From an uncultured Reyranella sp. (GTDB lineage Bacteria; Pseudomonadota; Alphaproteobacteria; Reyranellales; Reyranellaceae), in the NCBI RefSeq assembly GCF_945957355.1, contig NZ_CAMFKM010000001.1:248001-312000 (forward strand): 64,000 nt of DNA, given 5' to 3'. The notes beneath the pieces are model-generated. The model searched no databases and had not been told where the DNA came from. It was given only the letters and a program-made list of their open reading frames with translations. Position 1 is the stretch's first letter; every line of letters begins with the position of its first letter. A program made the translations under genes and the position numbers. This document shows positions 42,999 to 52,406 of this stretch, piece after piece.

Positions 42999-45500
42999 AT
43001 GGAGTCGTTGCGCGGCCTCTCTTCCTCGCCGGCGAGCGCGTACGACGAACTGGTCACCGGCCAGAAGTCGATCCGCTATCACTGGCAAGGCATCCTGAGC
43101 GTCATCCGCTCGCTCCCCAACGGGCTGGGCGAGCGCGTGGAAAGCGCGCGCCGGCAGCTCGCGGAATCGGGCGCCACCGTCAACCTGCTGGACGATCGCG
43201 GCGCGGCGCGCTGGACCTTCGACCCGCTGCCGCTCGTCATTGCGCCCGACGAATGGTCCCGTCTCGAGGCCGGCCTGATCCAGCGCGCGAGGCTCCTCGA
43301 CGAGGTGCTGGCCGACATCTATGGCCCGCAGACGCTGCTGAAGCAGCAGCTGCTGCCGCCGATGCTGGTCCATGCCAACCGGCATTTCCAGCGGCCTGCC
43401 CGGGTCACGGACGGCGCCGCGCCGCGACGTTACCTCGGCAACTATGCGGTCGACCTGGTGCGGCTGGGGAACGGACGCTGGCACGTCCTGGCCGATCATA
43501 CCGAACTTCCCGCGGGAGTGGGCTATGCCCTCGAAATGCGCCGCGTACTGGCACGCAGCCTGCCGGAGGCCTTCCGCTCCATTCCCGTCCGCCATCTCCG
43601 GCCCTTCGTCGATCGCTGGCAGGAGTCGCTGCGCTCGATGGCGCCGCCTGCGGTGGCACACCCCAACATGGCGGTGCTGACGCCGGGCTCGCTCTCGGCC
43701 ACCTATTTCGAACACGTCTACCTGTCGCGCGTGCTGGGCGTCCCGCTGGTCGAGGGCGGCGACATGGTCGCGCGCGACGGCCAGGTCTCGATCAAGACGC
43801 TGGCCGGCCTTCGTCCCGTCCACGTCCTGCTGCGGCGCCTCGACAGCTCCTTCGCCGATCCGCTGGAGATGCGCGCCGATTCGGCGCTGGGCGTCACCGG
43901 CCTCGTGGAGGCCACGCGCAGCGGCAAGATCTCGCTCGCCAACGCGCTGGGCTCGGGCGTCGTCGAGACGCCGGCGCTGATGCCCTTCCTCGAACGGCTG
44001 AGCGAGCGTCTGCTGGGCGAGAAGCTCGAACTGCCGTCGCTCGATGTCTGGTGGCTGGGCGAGCCGGCGGCCCTCAGTTTCGCCCTGGCCAATCTCGATC
44101 TCATGATCGTGCGGCCCTGCCTCGGCCAGGACCGCGAGCCGATCATCGTAGGCATGCTGGAGACCGCGGAGCGCAAGGCGCTGGTCGAGCGCATCCGCGC
44201 CAATCCCGGCCAGTTCGTCGCCCAGTATCCGATGACGCCGTCGCTCACGCCCAAATGGGACGGCAAGTCGCTCGTGCCGTCGGCAGTCGTGCTGCGTGTC
44301 TTCGTGGTGGCCGACCACGATACCTATCATGTGCTGCCAGGCGGCATCGCCCGCGAGCCCGACGGCGACACCGCGCTGCGCTCGCTGGGGCGCCTGCACG
44401 GCACGCTGAAGGATGTTTGGGTCCTGGCGGAAGACGCGGCCGATGTGCAGCTCCCGCCGACCCGGCGCTTCCACCAGCTCAGCGTGGAGCGGGGCAGCGC
44501 CGACCTGCAGAGCCGCGTTGCCGACAATCTCTTCTGGCTCGGCCGTTACATCGAGCGTCTCGACAACGATGCGCGACTGCTGCGCACCACGGCGGCGCGC
44601 GTGGCGCAAGGTGCCGTCGGCCCGCGCGACGCAGTCGAACTCAGAATGCTGGGCCGGCTCCTCGACCAGGCCAACCTGATGGATCACTCGTCGGCCCTGG
44701 CGCCGCCCGAGAGCGCGTTGTTCCAGCAGGGGCTGGCCACCGTCGCCGCCGACGATCGCGGTCTCGCCACCGTGCTCGACGGCATCCAGCGGCTCACCGC
44801 CACGATGCGCGACCGCTTCTCCATCGACATGACGACGGCCGCCGGACCGGAGATGATCGAGGTGCGCAAGCGCCTGCTGGCCGCGCGCGGCAACCTCGAC
44901 CCGCTGCTCGCAGCCCTCGACGAGATCGTGCGCTTCGTCGCCACGCTCTCGGGCCTGGCGCAGGAGAACATGACGCGCGGCACCGGCTGGCGGTTCCTCG
45001 ATCTCGGCCGTCGTATCGAGCGCGCGCTGCACGTGCTGACCGGCGCGCTCGGGCCCTTCACCCTCTCGCCGATCGACTGGGACGCCGCGATGCGCCTCGC
45101 ACTGGAACTGTGCGACAGCACCATCACCTACCGCACGCGCTATCTCGGGCAGCTCCAGCCGGCCCCCGTGCTCGACCTCGTGATCCTCGACGATGCCAAT
45201 CCGCGCGGCCTGGTGTTCCAGCTGCGCACCATCAAGGGCCATCTCGACTATCTCGCCCGCGCCTCAGGGGTGCGGGTCATCGCGCCGCCGGAATCGCTGG
45301 AGGTGGATCTCGAAGCCGTCGTGCGCCAGTTCGGCGGCGACGAGCAGGCATGGCGACACGAGGGCCTGGCCCTCGCCATGCTGCGCGACGTCGCGTCCGA
45401 CACGGAGCAGCAGCTCGACAAGCTTTCCGAAGCGATCACCCGCGCCTATTTCTCCCATGTGCCGGCGGCCCAGGCCGTGGGCTCCTCGGGCGGAGACTGA
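42999..45500 (+). CDS. Circularly permuted ATP-grasp protein fused to an alpha-E domain
   Basis: 833 residues. Residues about 1-470 are the circularly permuted ATP-grasp domain, with LLDDRGAARWTFDPLP, YLGNYAVDLVRLGNG, VLTPGSLSATYFEH and GSGVVETPALMPF, and residues about 500-815 are an alpha-E helical domain (VADNLFWLGRYIERLDNDARLLR to THE end region with FSHVPAA). The two halves are separate neighbouring genes in many bacteria; here they are one frame. ATP-grasp proteins form amide or similar bonds, and partners at 39551 and 45503 support a peptide-ligase system. The spacing is 55 bases after the first gene and 2 before the next. Confidence 0.88.
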   Translation: MESLRGLSSSPASAYDELVTGQKSIRYHWQGILSVIRSLPNGLGERVESARRQLAESGATVNLLDDRGAARWTFDPLPLVIAPDEWSRLEAGLIQRARLLDEVLADIYGPQTLLKQQLLPPMLVHANRHFQRPARVTDGAAPRRYLGNYAVDLVRLGNGRWHVLADHTELPAGVGYALEMRRVLARSLPEAFRSIPVRHLRPFVDRWQESLRSMAPPAVAHPNMAVLTPGSLSATYFEHVYLSRVLGVPLVEGGDMVARDGQVSIKTLAGLRPVHVLLRRLDSSFADPLEMRADSALGVTGLVEATRSGKISLANALGSGVVETPALMPFLERLSERLLGEKLELPSLDVWWLGEPAALSFALANLDLMIVRPCLGQDREPIIVGMLETAERKALVERIRANPGQFVAQYPMTPSLTPKWDGKSLVPSAVVLRVFVVADHDTYHVLPGGIAREPDGDTALRSLGRLHGTLKDVWVLAEDAADVQLPPTRRFHQLSVERGSADLQSRVADNLFWLGRYIERLDNDARLLRTTAARVAQGAVGPRDAVELRMLGRLLDQANLMDHSSALAPPESALFQQGLATVAADDRGLATVLDGIQRLTATMRDRFSIDMTTAAGPEMIEVRKRLLAARGNLDPLLAALDEIVRFVATLSGLAQENMTRGTGWRFLDLGRRIERALHVLTGALGPFTLSPIDWDAAMRLALELCDSTITYRTRYLGQLQPAPVLDLVILDDANPRGLVFQLRTIKGHLDYLARASGVRVIAPPESLEVDLEAVVRQFGGDEQAWRHEGLALAMLRDVASDTEQQLDKLSEAITRAYFSHVPAAQAVGSSGGD

Positions 45501-45502
45501 GC

Positions 45503-46381
45503 GTGCATTACCTTCTCTCGCACCGCACGACCTACACCTACGCCAGCACGGTGGATTCGGCACACCACATCGCGCACCTGCGCGCCCGCGACTTTGTCGG
45601 ACAGAAGGTCAACTCGATCAGCATCGTCACCAACCCGCTGCCGGCGCTCGCCGCGCAGCATATCGATCATTTCGGCAACCTCATCGACATCTACCGGATC
45701 GACAAGCCGCACACGCGCTTCGACATCGAGGTGCGAGCCGAGGTCGAGGTGCGCTTTCCCGAGCCGCCGGCGGCCGCCTCGACCCCACCCTGGGAAGACA
45801 TAAGGGCATCTCTTCTCGGCGACGGATTTCCCCAGAATGTCGAGGCCAGCGAGTTCGTCCACGAATCGCCGCTCGTGCCGAGTGTCGAGGCTTTACGTGC
45901 CTATGGCGCGCAGTCCCTTACCGCGGGACGTCCCATCCTGGAGGCGGCGCGCGAGCTGACCTCGCGCATCAAGGCCGACTTCGAGTATCACCCCGGCGCC
46001 ACCGACATCTCGACGCCGCTCGCCGACGTCTTCGCGGGCAAGGCCGGCGTCTGCCAGGATTTCGCCCATGTGCAGATCGCGGCGCTGCGCGCGCACGGAC
46101 TCGCAGCCGGCTACGTCTCGGGGTACATCCGCACCGTCCACTCCCGGGAGGAACTCGCCCTGCGCGGCGCCGACGCGAGCCACGCCTGGGTGGCCGTGTG
46201 GTGCGGCGCGGAGGCGGGCTGGGTCCATCTCGATCCGACCAACGACCTGATCGCGCACGAGGATCACGTCGCCGTTGCCTGGGGCCGCGACTTCTCCGAC
46301 GTGAGCCCTCTGCGCGGCGTCATCCTGGGCGGCGACTCCCACTCCTACGGCGTCGCCGTCACGCTCGTTCCGACGGGCTGA
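45503..46381 (+). CDS. Transglutaminase family protein (cysteine peptidase-like)
   Basis: 292 residues from GTG 45503, two bases after the ATP-grasp gene. The N-terminal transglutaminase-associated domain reads SHRTTYTYASTVDSAHH. The catalytic triad is Cys184 (GVCQDFAH), His228 (ASHAWV) and Asp244 (HLDPTN). It is cytoplasmic. In this cluster type it is thought to act as a peptidase or amide-exchange enzyme on the ATP-grasp/amidoligase product. Its stop lies inside the arm of a hairpin shared with the convergent gene. Confidence 0.9.
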   Translation: MHYLLSHRTTYTYASTVDSAHHIAHLRARDFVGQKVNSISIVTNPLPALAAQHIDHFGNLIDIYRIDKPHTRFDIEVRAEVEVRFPEPPAAASTPPWEDIRASLLGDGFPQNVEASEFVHESPLVPSVEALRAYGAQSLTAGRPILEAARELTSRIKADFEYHPGATDISTPLADVFAGKAGVCQDFAHVQIAALRAHGLAAGYVSGYIRTVHSREELALRGADASHAWVAVWCGAEAGWVHLDPTNDLIAHEDHVAVAWGRDFSDVSPLRGVILGGDSHSYGVAVTLVPTG

Positions 46382-46408
46382 GGGCCGAGCTACACTCGGC
46401 CTTCAGCC
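46376..46408. terminator. Bidirectional terminator hairpin overlapping two stop codons
   Basis: GGCTGAGGGCCGAG (46376-46389) pairs with CTCGGCCTTCAGCC (46395-46408), with one G-T mismatch and a CTACA loop. The plus-strand gene's TGA (46379-46381) and the minus-strand gene's TGA (46403-46405) lie in opposite arms, so the convergent genes share one structure. Confidence 0.75.
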
Positions 46409-47263
46409 GCCCAAGAAGTCCTTGGTCCAGCGCGCGTAGTCGGCGTCGCGCGTGACCTTCTTCATCAGTTCCGGGCTCGCCACGCCTTGCAGCTTCGACG
46501 GCTGCGTGCCATCGCGCAGCGCCTTCAGCGTGTCGTACACGGCCTTCACCGCCGCGGCGAAGGGCTGGTGGCCCTGCAGCGCGATGCGGACGCGGCGTGC
46601 CCCCAGATAGGCGAGATCGGTGAGGTCGCCCGACACGCCCCCCAGAATGATCGGCAGCGTGGTCGCGCCGGAGATCGCGTCGAGTTCGGCCCGGGTGCGC
46701 ACGCCGACGAAGAACAGGGCGTCGACGCCGGCTGCCTCATAGGCCTTGCCGCGGGCGATCGCATCATCGAGGCCGGTAATGGTGATCGCGCTGGTGCGGC
46801 CGGCGATGCAGAGCGAGGGGTCCTGCCGGCCGCCGAGGGCCGCCTTCATCTTGGCCACGCCCTCGTCGATCGAGATCAGCCGCGGCGCCGTGGTGCCGTA
46901 CGGCATCGGCAGATCGGTATCCTCGAGGCTGAGGCCGCAAACCCCCGCGGTCTCCAGCTCCTCCACGGTGCGGCGGGCGTTCAGCGCGTTGCCATAGCCG
47001 TGATCGGCATCGACCATGAGCGGCAGGTTGCCGGCCCGGTTGATGCGGTAGGCCTGGCCGGCGAATTCGCTCAGGGTCAGCACGATCAGGTCGGGCGCCC
47101 CCAGCACGGTCATGGAGGCGACGGAGCCGGCGAACATGCCGATCTCGAAGCCCAGGTCCTCGGCAATGCGCGCCGAGATCGGGTCGAAAACGGAGCCCGG
47201 ATGGACACAGCGCTCGCCCGCGAGCAGCGTCCGGAAGCGCTTCCGGCGGTCGGTCCAGTGCAT
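46403..47263 (-). CDS. Isocitrate lyase / PEP mutase superfamily protein, oxaloacetate decarboxylase-like
   Basis: 286 residues, TIM-barrel. Family signatures are LMVDADHGYGNALN (metal-binding DADxGYG), GLSLEDTDLP and GGVSGDL. It lacks the isocitrate lyase KKCGH motif, and its closest known type is the oxaloacetate decarboxylase group (PA4872-like), although carboxyphosphonoenolpyruvate-type activities are possible. ATG 47263 has a GGGGGAGAG site about 7 bases upstream; the longer frame beyond is not conserved. Divergent from the MFS gene at 47459. Confidence 0.85.
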   Translation of the reverse strand: MHWTDRRKRFRTLLAGERCVHPGSVFDPISARIAEDLGFEIGMFAGSVASMTVLGAPDLIVLTLSEFAGQAYRINRAGNLPLMVDADHGYGNALNARRTVEELETAGVCGLSLEDTDLPMPYGTTAPRLISIDEGVAKMKAALGGRQDPSLCIAGRTSAITITGLDDAIARGKAYEAAGVDALFFVGVRTRAELDAISGATTLPIILGGVSGDLTDLAYLGARRVRIALQGHQPFAAAVKAVYDTLKALRDGTQPSKLQGVASPELMKKVTRDADYARWTKDFLGG

Positions 47264-47290
47264 GACGAATCTCTCCCCCTTGGTCTCCCC

Positions 47291-47306
47291 CTCCTTAGCA
47301 AAGGAG
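47291..47306. repeat. Small palindrome in the divergent region before the lyase and MFS genes
   Basis: CTCCTT-AGCA-AAGGAG forms a 6-bp stem within a C-rich/G-rich context, similar in style to the REP-like units at 1124-1214. It lies 28 bases upstream of the lyase start and may be a regulator site or a degenerate repeat. Confidence 0.35.
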
Positions 47307-47458
47307 TGGGCTGCCATGCAGCGATGCATTTCGACGGGCAAACACGCCGGAAGGCCCAACCTTGCCGCTGCGGCGTCGCGGGGCGTAGCGTAACCGCCAG
47401 GGACGCGTGAACAGTGCGCGGCAAGCGCCCCCAAACAAAAGCGCACGGGGGAAATGCC

Positions 47459-48825
47459 ATGTTCGACGTTCTCGACCGGCAGACCAAACTGACCGGCAAC
47501 CAGAAGAAGATCATCGCCGCGGCGGTGATCGGCGATGCTCTCGAATTCTTCGACTACTTTCTCATCGGCTTCGTTCTCGCCTTCCTGATCGGGCCCTGGA
47601 AACTCACCTTCGGACAGTCGGCCATCGTGCTGCTGTCGTCGGGCATCGGCGCCATCCTCGGTGCCTATATCTGGGGCTGGCTCGCCGACCGCATCGGTCG
47701 CCGCAAGGTGTTCATCGGCACCGTGCTGAACTTCTCGATCGCCACCGGCCTGCTCTACTTCACACCGGAGAACGGCTGGATCTACATCACCATCATGCGC
47801 TTCTTCGTGGGCTTCGGCGTCGGCGGCCTCTATTGCGTCGACCTTCCGCTGTCCAGGAATTCGTGCCGGCGCGCAAGCGCGGCTGGGTCGGCGGCCTGGT
47901 CACCTGCGTGATCCCGCTCGGTGTCGGCCTCGGCGCGGTGCTGGGCGCCTTCATGGGCGCCGACCAGTGGCGCCTGCTGTTCGCCATCGGCGTGCTGCCG
48001 TCGGTTCTCGTCCTGCTGGTCCGCCTGTGGGTGCCGGAATCGCCCGTCTGGCTGGTCCGCCAGGGCCGCTACGAAGAGGCCCGCAAGTCGCTCGCCTGGG
48101 CGCTGCAGGTGAAGCCCGAGTCGCTGCCCCTGCCCAGCGCGCCCGCCGTCGAACCGTCCAAGGTGAGCTGGTTCGAGCTCTTCAAGTATCCGCGCAGCCT
48201 GCTCGTCTCATGGCTCGGCAATGCCGGCGCCCAGACCGGCGTCTATGGCGTCACGCTGTGGGCACCCTCCCTGTTCGTGCTGCTCCTGAAGGTGACGCCA
48301 CAGGAAGCGGCCAAGATGATGATCCTGCTCACGGTCATGGGCTTCATCGGCCGCCTGTCCTTCTCCTACCTGTCCGACGCGATCGGACGGCGCGCAGGCG
48401 GCGGACTGATCGGGCTGGGCGCAGGCGTGCTCATCATCGTGGCGGGCTACAACTACAATGCCACGATCATGGGGCTTTCGGCCCTGTGGCTATTGCTGGC
48501 GCTGGCCTTCTTCTTCGCCGATGGCGGTTTCGCGATCGTCGGGCCCTATGCGGCGGAAGTCTGGCCCTCGCACCTGCGCACCACCGGCATGGGCTCGGCC
48601 TACGGCTTCGGCGGCATCGGCAAGATCATCGGGCCGCTGGGTCTCGCGCTGATCGTCGGGTCGAACAACTACCTGAAGCCCGACGTGCCGCTGCCGCAGA
48701 TCCCGACGGCCTTTCTCTACCTCGGCTGCTGGTTCCTGATGGCCGGGGCGGTCTATTATTTCTTCGGGCTGGAAACCAAGGGCAAGTCGATCGCGCAGAT
48801 CGACAGGGAACTGGTGACGGCCTGA
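47459..48825 (+). pseudogene. MFS transporter disrupted by a one-base deletion
   Basis: Two adjacent frames together encode one complete sugar-porter-type MFS protein of about 455 residues. The first part (ATG 47459) runs MFDVLDRQTKL, GDALEFFDYFL, GWLADRIGRRKVF to GVGGLYCVDLPL, then goes off into Ser/Arg-rich nonsense and stops at 47911. From about 47851 the frame one base earlier continues naturally with QEFVPARKRGWVGG to the end (GLETKGKSI). Restoring one G in CTGTCC (about 47851) would join them. It is either a real loss of function or a sequencing error. It probably imported the compound handled by the genes downstream. Confidence 0.88.
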
Positions 48826-48847
48826 TGCACATCAACGTCAGAGGAGC

Positions 48848-50053
48848 ATGCTCTTGGACACGCTGATCCCATCTGCCGCCGATCTCGCCGGCGATCCGGC
48901 CGTGATCTCCCGTGCCGAGGCCCTCCGCCTGGAAGTCGAGGCCGCTTCGAACGAGATCGAGGAGACGCGCCGGCTGCCGCCGGCGCTGCTCGACAAGCTC
49001 CACGAGGCGCGGCTGTTCCGCCTGCTGCTGCCGCGCTCGTCGGACGGGATCGAGACCGATCCCATGACCTTCTTCCATGTGATCGAGACGATCGCCCGCG
49101 GCGACGCCTCGACTGCCTGGTGTCTCAGCCAGGCCGGCGGCTGTGCCATGTCGGCCGCCTATCTCGACCTGCCGGTCGCCCGCGCGATCTTCGGCGACGA
49201 TCCCCGCGCCGTGCTGGCCTGGGGTCCCGGCCCCAAGGTCAGGGCGGTCGAATGCGAGGGTGGCTACCGGGTCACCGGCGTCTGGGCCTTTGCCTCGGGC
49301 GGCCGCCACGCCACCTGGCTCGGCGCCCATTGCCCGATCTTCAAGGCCGACGGCTCGCCGCGGCTCGACGACAAGGGCCGGCAGCAGGAGCGCACCATGC
49401 TGGTGCGCTCCGGCGACGTCGAGTGGACGGACATCTGGAACACGGTGGGCCTGCGCGGCACGGCGAGCGACCAGTTCGCGCTCACCGATTTCTTCGTGCG
49501 TGCCGACCATTCGATCACGCGCGAATTCGAGTTCGAGTGCCGCGAGCCGGGCCCGCTCTACCGGATGGGCGCGGGCACCTGCTACCAGGTGGGCTTCGCA
49601 GGCGTGGCCTGCGGCATCGCCCGCGGCGCACTCGACTGCTTCCTCGACGTCGCCCGCAACAAAGTCCCGCGCGGCCTCAAGAGCCCGATTCGCGACAATG
49701 CGGTCGTGCAGTCGAACCTCGCCCAGGCCGAGGTCAATCTCCGGGCCGCGCGCGCCTTCGTGCTGCAGTCGATGGCCGGCATCTGGAAGGACCTCTCGGC
49801 CGGCAACACGATCACGGTCGAGCAGCGCATCACCGTCCGCATGGCCGCGACCAACGCCATCCACAAGGCCAAGGACGCCGTCGACTTCGCCTACAATGCG
49901 GCGGGCGCGACGGCGATCTTCGAGAATCATCCGCTGGAGCGCCGGTTCCGCGACATCCATACCGTGACCCAGCAGCTGCAGGGCCGGCTTTCCCATTTCG
50001 AGACCGTGGGCGCCTGGATGATGGGCGCCGACGCCGACCTCACCTTCGTCTGA
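48848..50053 (+). CDS. Acyl-CoA dehydrogenase-fold flavoprotein (group D monooxygenase-like)
   Basis: 401 residues, cytoplasmic. The fold features are the N-terminal helical domain, RGDASTAWCLSQAGG, GYRVTGVWAFASGGRHATW in the beta domain (flavin contacts) and GVACGIARGALDCFLD in the C-terminal helices, ending with HTVTQQLQGR. This arrangement is typical of flavin-dependent hydroxylases such as HsaA, DszC and HpaB-like oxygenases rather than true dehydrogenases. GAGGAG (48841-48846) is one base from ATG 48848, so TTG 48854 at normal spacing may be the true start. First enzyme of a four-gene catabolic run. Confidence 0.82.
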   Translation: MLLDTLIPSAADLAGDPAVISRAEALRLEVEAASNEIEETRRLPPALLDKLHEARLFRLLLPRSSDGIETDPMTFFHVIETIARGDASTAWCLSQAGGCAMSAAYLDLPVARAIFGDDPRAVLAWGPGPKVRAVECEGGYRVTGVWAFASGGRHATWLGAHCPIFKADGSPRLDDKGRQQERTMLVRSGDVEWTDIWNTVGLRGTASDQFALTDFFVRADHSITREFEFECREPGPLYRMGAGTCYQVGFAGVACGIARGALDCFLDVARNKVPRGLKSPIRDNAVVQSNLAQAEVNLRAARAFVLQSMAGIWKDLSAGNTITVEQRITVRMAATNAIHKAKDAVDFAYNAAGATAIFENHPLERRFRDIHTVTQQLQGRLSHFETVGAWMMGADADLTFV

Positions 50054-50073
50054 TCCACTCCCGGAGACCGACC

Positions 50074-50499
50074 ATGCCGCTTGGCCCTCTTCAGCACTAC
50101 ACGATCGAGCCGTCCGACCTCGAAGCGACCAAGGACTTCTACTGCGACGTGCTCGGACTGGAGAACGGCGACCGCCCGCCGCTCGGCTTTCCCGGCTACT
50201 GGCTCTATTCCGGCGGCGTGGCCACCGTGCATCTGCTGGGCGAACGCAAGCCACGCGAAGGCATCGTCGTGCGCGGCACCGAGAAGAAGTTTGATGACAC
50301 GGGCCGCTTCGACCACATCGCCTTCGCCGCCAGCGACCTGCCCGGCGTACGCAAGCGCCTGCAGTCGAAGAACGTGAAGTTCCGCGAGCAGATCGTGCCT
50401 CGCACCGGCGCCGCGCAGATCTTTCTCTACGATCCCGACGGCGTCGGCGTGGAACTGAATTTCCCCGCGGAAGAGGTCCAGGCGGAAGCCAGGGCCTAG
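50074..50499 (+). CDS. VOC family protein (glyoxalase / extradiol dioxygenase-like)
   Basis: 141 residues, one pair of beta-alpha-beta-beta-beta modules. Metal-binding candidates are His8 in LQHYTIE, His in TVHLLGE/DHIAFAA and Glu in GVELNF, the usual 2-His-1-Glu pattern. Proteins of this size are lyases, isomerases or single-domain dioxygenases. A GGAG site precedes ATG 50074. Its stop overlaps the next start (TAGTG), so it is co-translated with the hydrolase-domain gene. Confidence 0.85.
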   Translation: MPLGPLQHYTIEPSDLEATKDFYCDVLGLENGDRPPLGFPGYWLYSGGVATVHLLGERKPREGIVVRGTEKKFDDTGRFDHIAFAASDLPGVRKRLQSKNVKFREQIVPRTGAAQIFLYDPDGVGVELNFPAEEVQAEARA

Positions 50500-52382
50500 T
50501 GCTTCTCTCCTTCGAGATCGAGAAGGTCGAGCCGCTCGCCGACGGTGCGTCGTTCGGCGAGGCGGGCGCATACGAGCGCGTCATCGCCGTCGCCCGGGGC
50601 GAAGTCGATCCGGCGCTGCCGGCCAACAGCGGCATCGCCCTGATCGACAAGGCGCCGCGCAATGCCGCCGGCAGGGTCGAGTACGCGACCAGTGTGTTCA
50701 TCCTGCGGCCCCAGGATTCCAAGCGCGGCCGCGGGCGGATCCTCTACGAGGTGAACAATCGCGGCCGCAAGATGCTGTTCGGCAACATTGCCGACGGGCC
50801 GCAGGGCGTGAACGACCCGAAGACCCTGGCCGATCTCGGCAATGCCTTCCCGCTGCGGCTGGGCTACACGATCGTGTGGTCGGGCTGGGACCCCGATGCG
50901 CCGCGCGCCAACATGGGCCTCGCCCTGACAGCACCGATCGCGACCAACGGCGGCCAGGCGATCATGCAGACGGTCCGCGAGGAATGGGTCTCCGGCACGC
51001 GGCTTGGCGTGCTGGAGACGTTCAAGCTGTCGCATGAGGCCGCCACGCTCGAACAGCCGCGGGCCCGCCTCACCGTGCGCGAGCGCGCCGATGACGAGCC
51101 GCGCGAATTGCCCCTGAACCAGTGGTCGTTCGTCGATGCCCGCTCGATCAGACTGCGCGAGGGCACCCAGCCCAGGCCGGGCTTCCTCTACGAGTTCCAC
51201 TACGAGGCGAAGAATCCCAAGGTCCAGGGCCTGGGCTTCGCGGCGACGCGCGACGTGGTGAGCTGGCTTCGCCATTCACCCGAGGCAGTAAAGGCCACGG
51301 GCGAGCCTATCACGCATACGCTGGCCATCGGCTTCTCGCAGGCCGGCCGCTACCTGCGCAATCACATCTCCGAAGGTTTCAATCACGACGAACAGGGACG
51401 TCGCGTGTTCGACGGCATCCTGAGTCACATCGCGGGCGTTGGCCGCATCTTCTTCAATACGCCCTTTGCCCAGCCGGCGCGCACCAACACCCAGCATGAG
51501 GATCACGGCTTTCCCGAGAACGAGTTCCCGTTCTCGACCGCGACGCAGAGCGATCCGCTGACGGGCAAAAGCGGGTCGCTGTTCCGGGGCGACGGCAGCG
51601 ATCCGCTGCTGATCGAGACCAACACCTCGACCGAATACTGGCAGAAGGGCGCCTCGCTCCTGCACACCGATCCGCTCGGCATCCGGGACGTCACGCTGCC
51701 CGAGAACTCGCGTGTGTACATGATCGCAGGCACGCAGCATGGCGGCCGCAACGGCGCGACGACGGACCCCGGTCCAAACGTCAATCCGCGCAACCCGCAC
51801 AATCCGATGCCGGCGATCCGCGCCCTCCTCGTGGCGCTCGACGAGTGGGTCGTGTCGGGCAAGGTGCCGCCGCCCAGCCGCGTGCCGACGCTGGCCGACG
51901 GGACACTGGTCGAACCGGACAAGACCGGCTTTCCCGCCGTGCCCGGCGCCGCGATCGTGCGCACCACCAACAAAGTGGCGCCGCCGGGGGACTGGGTGAA
52001 ACCCGCCCCATCCGACAAGACGTATCGCACCCTCGTCAGCAAGGTCGACGCCGACGGTAACGAAGTGGCCGGCATCCGCCTCCCCGATATCGCCGTGCCG
52101 CTGGCGACCTATACCGGCTGGAACGAATACAAGCCGCCCTACCCTGCAGGCGAGCTCGCCGACCGCGACGGAAGCTGCCTGCCGCTGCCGATCGACAGAG
52201 CGGCCCGCGAAGCCGCAGGCGATCCTCGGCCCTCGATCGCCGAACGCTACAGGAGCGGCGCAGACTATGTCGCCCGGGTCCAGGCCGTGGTCGCACAACT
52301 CATGGACGACCGGCTGCTGCTGGCCGAGGACGGCGAACGCTATCTCGACCGCGCGCGCAAGGAACCGCGCGTCGCGCCTTAA
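50499..52382 (+). CDS. Alpha/beta hydrolase domain-containing protein (large)
   Basis: 627 residues from GTG 50499. The nucleophile elbow is IGFSQAGRYLRN near residue 275 and the His region may be around AGTQHGG. The N-terminal 200 residues hold beta-rich sequence with GEAGAYERVIAVARGEVDP, which starts the family usually called alpha/beta hydrolase domain (Abhydrolase_10). No experimentally defined activity is known to me. The absence of a signal peptide suggests the cytoplasm. Sits between the VOC and PanE-like genes in one run. Confidence 0.78.
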   Translation: MLLSFEIEKVEPLADGASFGEAGAYERVIAVARGEVDPALPANSGIALIDKAPRNAAGRVEYATSVFILRPQDSKRGRGRILYEVNNRGRKMLFGNIADGPQGVNDPKTLADLGNAFPLRLGYTIVWSGWDPDAPRANMGLALTAPIATNGGQAIMQTVREEWVSGTRLGVLETFKLSHEAATLEQPRARLTVRERADDEPRELPLNQWSFVDARSIRLREGTQPRPGFLYEFHYEAKNPKVQGLGFAATRDVVSWLRHSPEAVKATGEPITHTLAIGFSQAGRYLRNHISEGFNHDEQGRRVFDGILSHIAGVGRIFFNTPFAQPARTNTQHEDHGFPENEFPFSTATQSDPLTGKSGSLFRGDGSDPLLIETNTSTEYWQKGASLLHTDPLGIRDVTLPENSRVYMIAGTQHGGRNGATTDPGPNVNPRNPHNPMPAIRALLVALDEWVVSGKVPPPSRVPTLADGTLVEPDKTGFPAVPGAAIVRTTNKVAPPGDWVKPAPSDKTYRTLVSKVDADGNEVAGIRLPDIAVPLATYTGWNEYKPPYPAGELADRDGSCLPLPIDRAAREAAGDPRPSIAERYRSGADYVARVQAVVAQLMDDRLLLAEDGERYLDRARKEPRVAP

Positions 52383-52406
52383 CGAACCGCTTCAAGGGAG
52401 ATCAGG

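Noticed and set aside
43253..46381. Apparent 1042-codon protein running through the ATP-grasp gene into the last transglutaminase
   Set aside because: Only the final 293 codons match a family; the rest is an out-of-frame reading of the ATP-grasp gene. The GTG at 45503 is the true start.
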